Shown here in pieces: positions 38,301-49,400 of a stretch of 64,000 bases of DNA (positions within the stretch are counted from its first letter, which is position 1; each line of letters begins with the position of its first letter). Both the position numbers and the translations under genes were made by a program. The DNA is from Montifringilla adamsi (Eukaryota > Chordata > Aves > Passeriformes > Passeridae), in the NCBI GenBank assembly GCA_017590115.1, contig JAGGNK010010226.1:5801732-5865731 (forward strand), written 5' to 3'. Under the pieces are notes generated by a model. It worked only from the letters and a program-made list of their open reading frames with translations, was not told the DNA's origin and ran no database searches.

Positions 38301-40939
38301 GAGCTCCTGCTTAGCTGATCATATAAACACCCAAGCCAGCAGGTGCACTACATTTGTACACTATCTTTTTCCTTCAGGTGCAGTATTAAAAATCCTGTCA
38401 TCACAGCATGTTTATAGAAACGTGAATTATAGTGGCCTTTTCCTGCAGATGGTTGGGCTGAAGTTTTTCTCTAGGTAAACGTGAAATTAATTTAAAATCA
38501 CTTAAATGTTTTTGTTCTGCTCTTTAACAAATGGCAATGTTGCTAAGATAAATTCTTCTTCGGACAATATGTTTCTTTTAGTAAGAAAGAAGCCTCTCTT
38601 GGAGCAGAAATATCTGATTAGTAGTTACTAAAGACAACATCTGAGGGTGTTTATTTCCAAACAGCTGCTCTCAAATCAGACTCCCTCCTTCCCAAAACAT
38701 GGGCATCTCACCCAAATATGAAAATTTGGATAAGTCACTTTAAATTTGACTCAAACCTATAACTGATATTGTAAGCAAATATCCATATTATTTTAATGTG
38801 CAGAACATTTGATCAGATTAAAACATTATCTACTTCATAATAATCATTCCCTAGGGAAAGCCAAGACTGAAGTTAATGAATGAAATTATTTGTGGTTAAG
38901 GATACAGTAATAATTAAATTATTAGGAACAACTTAAAACTTGCTATTTTGCATGAGAAAAACCCACCCACCCCATGTTAATGCAACCATCTGCTTGGACA
39001 GTCAAAGAATTATAGCCAGGAAATGGATAAATTAATGGTTTATATGTAATTTTAGCTTAGCTCCCCATCTCAAGTGCTCGAATACAGAGACTTTAATTGC
39101 ACAATCACATTCTTTTCCGCTCTCCACAGCAGCCCTATGTAATACATAACTATTTTCTACTGTAATGCTTGATGAGTCACTACTGTAGAAGGAACTGAGT
39201 ATGTTTAGGAGCATGTGTATTTAATGGAACTATAATCAAAAAATTCTCTCTTCCTGTAGTCTCCTTTTATGGAATTCAGAACAACAAAATAGAACAAAAG
39301 CTTAGGAGAGGGAGGAAGGATGATCCCAAATGTACGGTGTCATCCTCACCCTTCAAGACTTGCACTCAATCTCAAACCCATTCTGTTCAGCCCCTGCCCT
39401 GCTGCAACCTGAGCTAAGGCACTTTAGGAGGAGTTTTGCAGCATGGTTTCTTCCTTTTTGCTTTTGAACAAGTGGGAGTGTTGCTAAGAAAAGCCCCACT
39501 TCAGAAAATCATTACCCGTTACCAAACGAAGGTTCTCTTTCTGTAACAGAAATAGCCCCACTTCTTGAATACTTTTTTGCTTCAAGTTGCCATCGCCTCC
39601 CTTGCCCTCACCCTAGCTATTTCCTGAACCCCACTGACAGAAAATCAATCAGCAAGAGAGAGGAACACATTTCTTTCAGTTTAGAGAGCAGAATCACCCG
39701 AACTCATCATGGTGTGAGCTGAATCCCAGTACCAGCCCAAGGGAAGTGAGGAAATGATTTTCACAAAGCAGCAAGTTACCAGGTGGCCAAATCTGGTACC
39801 TTATTTTGACTCTCTAAGTCTCATATCACCCCCTGTGACCTTTCATTACTTTGTGGGGACTTTCTGAGGGTAAACATGCCATGGGTTACAGCGCACTTGC
39901 TACAAATACAGGAGCCCTACACAGCCACTGGATAAATTGTTTTACTGCACTGGTATATCATGTTCTACAGAGGGAGAGTTTGTACATGAACTCATCTTCT
40001 TGGTTAGCTTGTTGTGGCATTGCTGGTGTTCTACCTCCAAGCTGTTTTCCATGGTGTTTCTAGCATTTATTAGAAGCAAGAGGCTTGCACGTGTAGCACT
40101 GCTCAGGGTTTAATTTTCAGAGACAAGCACCTCTTTCCAAAGAACTTGGTACGAGGAAAGTCTGTGTCAGATCATATGTGTTGCTCTAGAGATCTCCTCA
40201 CCCAGCACCACCTGAAGCATCTTTTCCCGCCTCCCCCAGGAAAAGTCATCCTGGCCCTTAGCATTTGTGTTGCAGCAAAGCAGACACCCTCTTGCTCTCT
40301 AACCTCATCTGTTATGCTGATTCTCCCATCTGTGATCTGCTCACCAGCTGCTCCTGCTGCAGCAGGGCCCCAAGGAGGAGGCACAGGGCTCTGCAGCGTG
40401 GCCATGGCAGGGCTCACCACAGCCTGGCCTTCCTCACACCCGGCAATGTCCCCCTCTCCCATGCAGCTGGGAGTGCCCCCAGCACATGGGGTATCGGTTC
40501 CAGAGGGGAAAAACAGCTGAGGTCTCAGCAAAGACTACAGGAAAGCAGACAGAAATAGCCCAACACACTCCAGTGTGAGTCCCAGAGGCAATGCCAGCTC
40601 AAGGAGTTAATTTGGTGACAGTGGAAGCCCTGCACATGGTGTTTACTAGCTGCCCTGTGTCTGCAAATGCTCAAGGTCTCTAACCTAAGGGATTTAAAAG
40701 GCATGGAGGAATTGAGTGGGAGTACAGGGTAGGTGTTTATGAGCTGGAGAAGCCTCTCTGTAAGGGGTGATCTTCCTTACCCAAGGCATTTGCTGGTGTG
40801 AGGACAGTGCTGGGTGTCCCCAAGCTGTTCCTCCCTCACAGACCTTGGATGACAAGCCAGGCCATCGGGGTTTAGTGACCTGGTGGGCATGCTGGATCTT
40901 TAACCCTCTGTCTGTAGATCACATCAGCTAGAAGTTGTC
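29301..40939. other. Non-coding stretch, no gene seen
   Basis: Mostly unique AT-rich sequence. Two GC-richer islands, about 36,630-37,200 and 40,150-40,930, have overlapping open frames on both strands (for example 154 codons minus at 36,633-37,097) with no recognisable domains. A segment near 33,480-33,600 faintly recalls old LINE reverse-transcriptase text, but not enough to call. Overlapping frames at 30,268-30,784 on both strands are also unrecognised. Confidence 0.45.
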
Positions 40940-41420
40940 AGACCTGATCTTTCCCTGGCAGAAAAGGACCTGGGGGTGCTGGTCAGCAGGGCCTGACCAC
41001 GAGCCAGAGTGTGCCCAGGTGGCCGAGAAGGCCAATGGCACCTGGCCTGGGTGAGGAATGGAGTGACCAGCAGGAGCCGGGCAGGGATTGTCCCTCTGTG
41101 CTCAGCGCTGGTGAGGCCACAGCTCAAGCCCTGTGTTCAGTTTTGGGCCCCTCACTCTGAGAAAAGCATTGAGGGGCTGGAGTGAGTCCAGAGGAGGGAA
41201 CGGAGCTGGGGAAGGGTCTGGAGCACAAGCCTGATCAGGAGTGGCTGAGGGTGTTTAGCCTGGAGAAAAGAAGGCTCAGGCCTGGAAGTGTTCAAAAACA
41301 GCGTGGATGTGGCATTTGGGGACATGGCTTAGTGGTGGAGTTGTAAACCATGTGAGGTTTACTATTGGACTCACTGATCTTAAAGGCTCTTTCCAACCCA
41401 AACAACTCCATGATTCTATA
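40940..41420 (+). mobile_element. CR1 LINE copy, 5'-truncated with internal deletion
   Basis: From CTGGCAGAAAAGGACCTGGG onward the DNA follows the C-terminal end of the CR1 ORF2 reverse transcriptase. Recognisable peptide blocks include a KDLGVLV-like motif, [11 protein letters not shown] and VQFWAPH. The frame carries stop codons and shifts, so it is dead. At about 41,280 it jumps from the GAGAAAAGAAGGCTCAGG block straight to CCTGGAAGTGTTCAAAAAC, skipping about 250 bp present in full-length elements. It then runs to the typical 3' terminus (ACTGATCTTAAAGG, TTCCAACCCAAACAA, ATGATTCTATA). CR1 is the dominant avian LINE. Confidence 0.92.
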
Positions 41421-42186
41421 TTATTGGCAAGAGAGTAGAAGATGAAGTATCTGTAAGAGGAGAAGGAGGATTTTAAGGGGTATAATGGAAGAATCTGCAC
41501 AGAAAGGGTGCATTTTGCAAGGTTGGAAAGAACTGAATTCATGTTGGCCTAGAAGATAAAGGAAGCATGGCTTTCCTCACAGCAGAGGGAATGCAGGATA
41601 AGACAGGAATGGTTTCCTTCAGGGTAAAAAAGACCAAAATTTTTATCATTTTTGAGACAAAGTGATCACTGTTCGAGTCTCGCCAAAAGGAGTGATTCCT
41701 TGGCCTTCTTGTCAGGAAACAAGGACTAAGACTGGATGAATCAGGGACAGTACCTTTTCTACTAGTCAATGGCTAGAACTGCATCCCTTTGGTGGACTAT
41801 TTTGTTCATTGTGCTAGTTCAGGTGAGTTTTTCTCTAATTTTCCAATAACTTTCAATCATCATCACCTCACCCTGTGCCTGAAGCATGCACTATACAAGT
41901 ACTAAGTGATAGATTACAGAAATTTCTCTATTTGAAAGAGATTTTTTTCCTTTAATTCGATGTATCAAATTTATGTCATGAAGTACAAGTGTTAACATTT
42001 TGCCCACATACAACTTTTAAGCATTTAAAATTTTTTTTTTTATGCTTCATCAAAAGCTCTGATTTTACTCAGGTAAAGCAAAGTAATGAGGATAAAATAA
42101 AATCAAAAGAAAAAAGCCCACAAAAACTAAAGAATAAGAACATGAACACTACTTTTAGACTGAAAAACTTTGTTTTCTCCCCACAG
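41421..42186. other. Non-coding stretch, no gene seen
   Basis: Unique sequence following the CR1 end. It becomes AT-rich and ends in the pyrimidine-rich acceptor of the next candidate exon. Confidence 0.55.
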
Positions 42187-42545
42187 ATAAAATGCGCAAA
42201 ATTAATTCTGTGAATTGGGACACCAAGCGCTTTACCCCAGAGCGGCTTTACTGGCACTGGTGGAAAGCTTTACAAATGCACAACCTCTCTGCTCTGCTTG
42301 CTGCGCTATCATTACCAATTTGCACTTGTGAGGGGTCCAGCAACCTCCCAGGCACGGAGCAAATGGGTGGTGGGGGAACAGCTGTACCCTGGAAGCTCCT
42401 CACAGTTCGCTGGGAGTTCAGCCTCCACAACTGCTGCAAGCTCAGTCCCCTCTCTCGCTGGAGCCGAGCTGCAGGCTCCAGGCTTTCATTAGCTGTTTTC
42501 CAGTTTAATGGTGAAAATGTGAGGCTGATGGTGGTGGCTGAGTGA
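42187..42545 (+). CDS. Candidate exon with 117-codon frame, product unknown
   Basis: A strong splice acceptor (CTTTGTTTTCTCCCCACAG ending 42,186) is followed six bases later by ATG at 42,192 and an open frame to the TGA at 42,543-42,545. The translation starts M-R-K-I-N-S-V-N-W-D and is Trp-, Cys- and Ser-rich, without a signal peptide, transmembrane segment or domain I know. The interval has about ten CpG dinucleotides in 420 bp, clearly above its AT-rich surroundings. It could be a terminal coding exon, a lncRNA exon or chance. No convincing donor lies inside it; CAAGGTGGGG near 42,683 is the nearest plausible one. Confidence 0.2.
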
Positions 42546-45539
42546 GGACGGAGTCTCTGTAAACTTCCCTTTGGAGCTCAGCTGAGCTTCCTCTCCCAAC
42601 CCAAAGGAGCCGCAGCCTTGCACAACTTGGGGTCTCCTGAGGAGAAATCACAGCTCATGCCAAACTGCAGACAGTGTAATGGCAAGGTGGGGAAATACTA
42701 ATTAGGTGTCAGATGGAGACCACCAGCCTTATTTAACTGTGAGGTCAAGCTGATTGAAACCTTGTCTCCAAATTAGATATAGACAAACTGTTTTGTGAGC
42801 AACATTTCTGATAAAGTCTCCTTTCTCTTCTGTTTACACACAGGAAACAGACTAAAACTCTCAGAAATGTAGAAATATGTTCTTAGTTGTTCCTTGAACT
42901 GATTTTTTTTTTGTGACTAGAGAGGAATGAGTAAGGGCTAGACTGTCTGGTTTTCTTTGTCCTGTCAGCCCCCCAAAACATGATCAGATCCAAAAGTTAA
43001 TTCATGCCTTCTCTGTCTAGAAAGATAATAAATATTAAAAATATTAAAAAAAAACAAAAAAAAAACCACCAAAAAAACACAACCCAGTATTTGGAGAGCA
43101 TTTGTATCCATCCAGACCGTACAGGGCATTTTGATCTTAACCCCTTGGCAGGAATAGATTGCACTACAAGCAAGTTGGGCTTGGAGACACACTCTGTACC
43201 AACTTTTATGGCCCAGGAAAAAGCCTCTCAAGGCCCCTCTGTTACTAGTGGTGTCTTTGGCATAGCCCTGAAGGGTCCAGTGCTGTGCCCCTCCATTCTG
43301 AGCACAGCCTTTGACCAAAAAAAAAAAAAAATAAACATAATCAAAAATAATTTTTTAAAAAAATTGCTCTGAGGAAGTTGGCTTCCACCAGTGATAGAAC
43401 CACTTGTGCAGCTACCGTGTGGATGAGTTTCCTGCTAAACACAACACAACTACCTCATGTAAGGTAGCCATAAAGATCTCAACAGAGACCACAACCAATT
43501 AGAAGCCCTGGATGCCCAAACAAAGAAACATGCTTCTTTGGATAATGGAAGTGACGAGGGGGCTGCACACGGCCATAAAGCTGAAAAGTCTAACAAGAAG
43601 AATATTGTTTTCTTCTTCCCTCTCTTTTTTAAAGACTTTCTCTCCAGAGGACAGGAAACCAGTATAATTCCAATGATATAATACTGCCTAAACTGGCTGT
43701 GGTTCAGCTCCTTGTAGTGACAGCACTGTAAAGCTATGCCTTTTTTTTGAGCTAAGCTTGTCTGACTTAAGCTTTCACTTCAAAGATGTTGACTGCTTAA
43801 AAGGGAAACAGACAATGTAAATTCTATTTTACAAGTTCACTAATGATCTAATTCTAAACTATAATAAATGAAAGAATCAGAGAAGGAACATTCATGTTAA
43901 CCTCTGAGAACCAGGTGAAGGAAGATTTCTCTTTCATAAAGTATAAAACCTTCACGTAAAAGAAAAAGAAAAAAAAAAATGCACCTATTAGTAAATTTTT
44001 ACAGCACAGGAACCTCAAAGTCCAGAAGAATGAACACATCCTTAAGCTATCTTTCTGTCATAAGTCCAAATGCTACTCAGTTCAAAATTTTAAAAGTTAC
44101 CAAATAGTCTGATTTAGACTATATGTGTCTGGTATTTGAGAAATGGGACAGATCTCATAACATGCACAAGTAATTGCTTTCCTCATGAAATTGCCACAGG
44201 AGGAAAACTTACGGCTATTTTGCAGATCATTTGAACAAATGAATTTTCATTCAGACACAATTATTGCTTTCTCCCAGCACATCACAGGGAATAAACAGAG
44301 ATTGTTTGCTTTGCTGTGCTGTGTGGAGGTATGAGGGCTCTCCGTTTTGATGTGTTTCCCTTGACTTAGCTTCTTTTCAATTTCAACCAGTCACTGTAAA
44401 TTGCATCTTTGAAGGAGAACCAATTTTACAAGCACCAAATGGTAAGGAAACAGGGTTTGTCTTTTTCATATAGTTAGAAGTTTCCCATATATTTTTCAGT
44501 ATATGTTGGAAAATAGTTAGATGAAAATGAGTAAAAGCTAATTGGATAGCTCTCTCCTTAGATTTACAGACAAATAAATTGTCCAAACTTTGAAGCAAAA
44601 AATTAATTAAAAAGTCAGTGTGCTTTTTACTCTGCTAAGATAATTCATGTCAGATTCAACACTGAAAAAAGAGATTCAACAGATTCAACATTAAAATAAG
44701 AGCCATCTCTGATTTATTCTTGTATTTGCTGCCTGTAGAGGAGCAATATTATTCCCCAGACTATGTCCCTTGTTTTCTAGAACAGCTGTATTCATGAACA
44801 CAAAACCGGAGGAACTACTTGGAATTTCTTCCCCAGATAAAAAACAAACCAGAGAAAAATCATGTAAATTTCTCCCTTTCTATTTCTCTCACCTTTTGGT
44901 TGAAAAATGGAAAAAAGTTATGAACCTCTAGTTTTGTCACTAGTATTGTTCTATGGTGAGAAAGTGGAAGCTTTCTGTGAATGCTCATTGAACGAAAAAC
45001 AGGAAAAAAATGGTCATCAGTCTTCCAAAGATTTCTTGCCAGCTATTTAAGCAACTTTTGCCATGGCACATACATCCTCTTTGATTGAGAAACCCCCTTT
45101 TGACAGAATGGTAACTCAGCATCTCTTTAGGTGACCCAAATCCTCCCAGCTACTGTACACCATATTTTACATTGCTTAGGTTCACCAGATCTCCATGCAC
45201 CACTTCCCTGAGTCAATGCAGAAGGATTCTTGGGGCTGGTCTCAGGACAGTGGCATTTGGGGGAATCTCAGTTATGCAGGGCATTCACAAATGTATGTGG
45301 TGCCACTCACTGCCTGCCACAAAGGGCCTATTTTTTAAACTGTCAAAGAAACACTTGTGGCACGGCGGAAACCAGAGAAAAGCTGTCAATTCTATTATTA
45401 AATTGACATTCCACACATGCTACTTTGAGATGATAGTCCATAATAAAGTTGCCCTATTTCTTTGCCCTCTATTCATGTCACTACCTAAAGTTTTCTCTTG
45501 CATCTTCCTCAGACACTGAGTGATAGAGCATCAGACGTG
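42546..45539. other. Non-coding stretch, no gene seen
   Basis: Unique AT-rich sequence with A-rich low-complexity patches at 43,030-43,080 and 43,318-43,365 and a small GATTCAACA tandem near 44,650-44,690. The open frames spanning 42,965-43,372 on both strands are inflated by these A-runs. Confidence 0.55.
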
Positions 45540-46430
45540 TAAGCTCAACAAGAGGTCGTCATTGTGGAGCAGTGACAGATGTTTACAACACCTGAAAAAA
45601 AGGAGGGGACCACGGTCCTAAAGCACCCCTGGCACTCCAGGCTATTACAATGCACGGAGCAAGGACAGTGACATCTCCCAGGGTATTGTCAATCAAGGAG
45701 TGCTGAAACAAAGGGAGACAACAGGGACCATTGTAATCCCATTGGAGGGAAGAGGGGGAAAAAAAAAGCATAACAAGGCTTTGTCCTGGTCTTCAGAACA
45801 CAGACCCATCTGTGTGTCTCTCTAGCTGCTGCACGCTAATGGGATAACATGAGCTGATCTAACCCTAATGGGAACTGATACAAATTGGATGCTAATTCCA
45901 TTGTGTCCAGTCCTGCAGTGAGGCCTTCTCAAAGAGCAAGGAGCTCCCACTTTCCATGCTTGTTTGTTTTTAGACTTGTCTAAAAAGATAGAGGTTGCAG
46001 GAGCCTGGGTTTCCCAGGTAAGCTGTCCCACCACGCTTCCAGCTGGGAAGCTTCTGTGAAAATAAGAAGACAACGGAGACTCTCACCCTCAGGGGTGTCT
46101 GATTTAGTAAGGGTCTGTGATTGACAGCTGTTAAAGGGAATGACAAGATATTTTACATCTGTTTGGTGTCCTGACTGTCACCCATTCCTTCCCACACTGG
46201 CTATTGTCATTCTTCCTATATCCAGGAATCCTACTGCTGCCAATGCAAATGTCAGACCACTGTGGAGCTATAGTGCCACGCAGCATACATTTCACAAGAA
46301 ATGAGAAGTGGATCAGGGTCATTGCATAGGGAATGCAACGAGTCCAAAGTATGTTCATTATCCCAGACCTAACATTTTGGACCAATAATTGGACCACCAG
46401 CTACTCAGTTGTGCATGCCAGATCAGAGAA
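45540..46430. promoter_or_regulatory. Candidate developmental enhancer with SOX, PBX-MEIS and POU sites
   Basis: Exact motif words cluster here. SOX-type sites are at 45,560 (CATTGTG), 45,647 (ACAATG), 45,685 (ATTGTC), 45,708 (ACAAAG), 45,728 (CCATTGT) and 45,898 (CCATTGT), with another at 46,203. There is a forkhead TGTTTAC at 45,580. TGATTGACAG at 46,118-46,127 is the full PBX-MEIS/PREP composite consensus and overlaps the E-box CAGCTG at 46,125. The POU octamer ATGCAAAT is at 46,243-46,250. TAAT homeodomain cores recur at 45,836-45,895, and no repeat or long frame is present. Such combinations are typical of neural or craniofacial enhancers, but function and conservation are inference. Confidence 0.3.
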
Positions 46431-49400
46431 TAAATCCAACACACAGGGAGTTTTCTCTACATTTTTGTTCTTTTCCCTTGCAATTTATTTATTATAAATA
46501 AAAGTATTTATTTATAAGGTAATTTAAAAATACCTTGAGCCTTCCTCCAGTGATGATAAATGAATAATGCAGCACATCCACAGTGCTTATTATGCACAGA
46601 AAACTCATATTTCTCTATTCCTATAGCATTCATAGGGAGTTTGGAGTTCTATGTTTTTTTATATTCACATCAAATTTGCAAAGTGTGAAGCAGTACTTTT
46701 GGTATCCTTTTGGACAGAAACAGCATATAAAGTATGTTATAAAGAAAACCATACACTCATTTTGGAGAAACCACTAATTTTATCATGGCTTGAAATACCA
46801 CTGACAATGACAGACAAAACTGAAGTACATTCTGCAAGGATGTTTTGTCCAGTTAATGAGGACAATGATTTTTGCTATAAATCTGGCCCAACAAATGCAA
46901 GGAAAGAAAAGAAATAAAGCTCACAATGCAAAACCTGCCCAATGAAGGCTATCCAAACTAGAAGAGATGTATAACTGATCAAAATAAATAGCTACACTGA
47001 ATCCATTCTGTCTTCATCACTCTTCAACCCACTCCAAGCCAAAGAAAACTGTGTAAATTGTGAGCTCTGCAGCATGCCTGGCATGTTAGCAAGCCTGGGC
47101 CCTGGAGCAGTGGTGGCAAGTGAACTATAGAGTGGAGCATCCTTCACAGGGTTTCAGTTAGCTTCAAAAGTATCATCACCCTTCAGCCAAAAATACCTCA
47201 AACTATTTTAAGCAAACCTAAATTCAGCCCACCAGTTTTTCCCCCAGAAGGGTAAACTATAGAGTACCTATGTGCTACATTCTTAGTGCAGAATTCTAAA
47301 GCATGAGGAACACTGCACTTCCAAATTGTCCTTGCACCACAGGCATCATCAAATCTCCAGCTAGAAGTGGTCTGGATAGCACCTCCAAGATCTTGTTGGT
47401 GGCCTTTTCAAGCCAAGGAGCCATGTCAATATTGTTTATTTCAGGAGTTAACAACTGAATTGCTCGGAACAAAACCTCTGGGATCCTGCATTCATGTTAG
47501 TCTACTATGGACTAACATGGACTAATGAAATGAGATACAGCCTCATTTCTGAAAGGGTGTACCTTTTTACAAGGGATGTAACAGTCTTTTGAGCATCTCT
47601 GAAATACAGCATCTTCAGCAGAGAAACTCAATTCAGATGATAAACCCTGTGGATCAGGTGTTGTGTATTTACCAGTCAGCAGAAAAGGGGCTTTTCTACT
47701 CATTTCTATCTCTTTAATTCATTCTCAGTGATATTCTTCATGATGGAAAGAAAAACATAGAAATTTGTGCTATTTTTCCTGTGGCTTGTGTTTCTTTTTC
47801 TCCAACTTTTCTCTCATCCCCTGTGCCACTGGAGCAGATGGTGAAAACAAAGCCCTCAAGCACAGGTGCAGTGGACACTCAACAGGTCACTTGGTCCACA
47901 CATCATTGACAGAGCTGCTACTGAAGACCCATTTCTTACACATTACTAAAACACTGTTAGCCAGGCTTTAACTGCTGATTGGAACTCCATTCAATTATTA
48001 AATCTGAAATAATCAAATATTTGGTAACAAAAGTTCAGTGTAACTTCTACCTGACCTGCAGCCTAGTCAGATCTCAGCATAAACAATGCTGCACAGCCTA
48101 ACAATCCTAATATGTTCCCATTGCTGCACCTACTAAATAACTAAAGAAGATGAGTTCTTCTGAATGCACTTATAAAACATAATGATACTGAGAGAAGGCA
48201 GTTTTGCTCTCCAAGCCTTGAGGTCCACAGAGAAAACTTTGGCTCTGGATTTATTTCTCCAGCAGGCAGTTTTGTTTTTCCCACAGAACATCGCTGTTGG
48301 CATAACAGAAGAACAGGAGGCTGGCAAAGTGGCATGAAACAAACAGCCCAGATCTTTCCCAAGCTGTTCCTGCTCCCACTGCATAACCAAGAGTTTAATA
48401 AAATGTGCTACCAAGATGCAAACATCTTGCATGCATTCAAGCATTTTCTTTATTAACTTAAGTGATAAACCTGCCCATTCAATGCACATGTTCAAATGCA
48501 AGCAATCTCGACCATCTGAGCCAGAATCTAATATAAAAAGACAAAGTGATTTTCAGACAATGATAATAACATCCAAAGTACTCTTTCCCCAGTTCAAACA
48601 TAAGAAGATGGAGCAAGATTCCTACAATCTGCTGGCTCACAAGAGAGAAGAAACTATTGTGTGGATTTGAACTCTAGTGTGTTGCCTTTAAGCATTTGGT
48701 GGTACTCACTACTGCTTAAGAAGATATTTAGAATTCCAACATGAAAGGTCTGTTTCATATTTTAAGCCCAATAAATCTCGATCACAGCTCTCAATTGAGA
48801 CAGCAGTCTGGCAAAACTACATGGACAGCAGACACTTTACTGTGGCTCTTTCTCCCCACTCAGCCTCTCCCTCCCCCACCTTCTTCAAATTTAAGTTTAT
48901 TGTTGCCAGAAAAAACAAGAAACAGCATATCTGAAATTTAATCTTCCTTAAATTTGCAGAGCAAGCCTACAGAGAAGATTAACTGAATAAGCAGGGCATA
49001 CTTTCTGATTCCTCTTGGGGTGTGTGTCATGCTTTTCCCCCCACCCAGTGTTTTCTGTTGTTATTGATCATCGAGTTTCACCCCTCAGCCAGGCCAATCT
49101 TAGCAAAGTTAGTACTCTGTTGTGAGGTGGGATTTTTTTTTCTCCTTTTTAATACACATTTGCTATGAAAATAAAACTTGTTTGATGCAGCTGCTGCTGG
49201 GGAGATATTGTTGAGAGACGAATACACTGGTAGAAGACAGCAACTTATTTGATGCCTAATTAAAACACACTAATTACAGTGAAATCACCAAGGGTGTTAC
49301 AGAGCACAACTTTTCAGTATAATTCAGAAATTTATCAAATTAAAGGTTTCAGCTGGCCCAAGAAGCAGACAGATTTTCTGTCCCTCTCCTTGCCCACCAA

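Noticed and set aside
41668..41682. GTTCGAGTCTC resembling a tRNA B box
   Set aside because: No T-arm pairing, A box or cloverleaf can be folded around it on the plus strand. It is a chance match.
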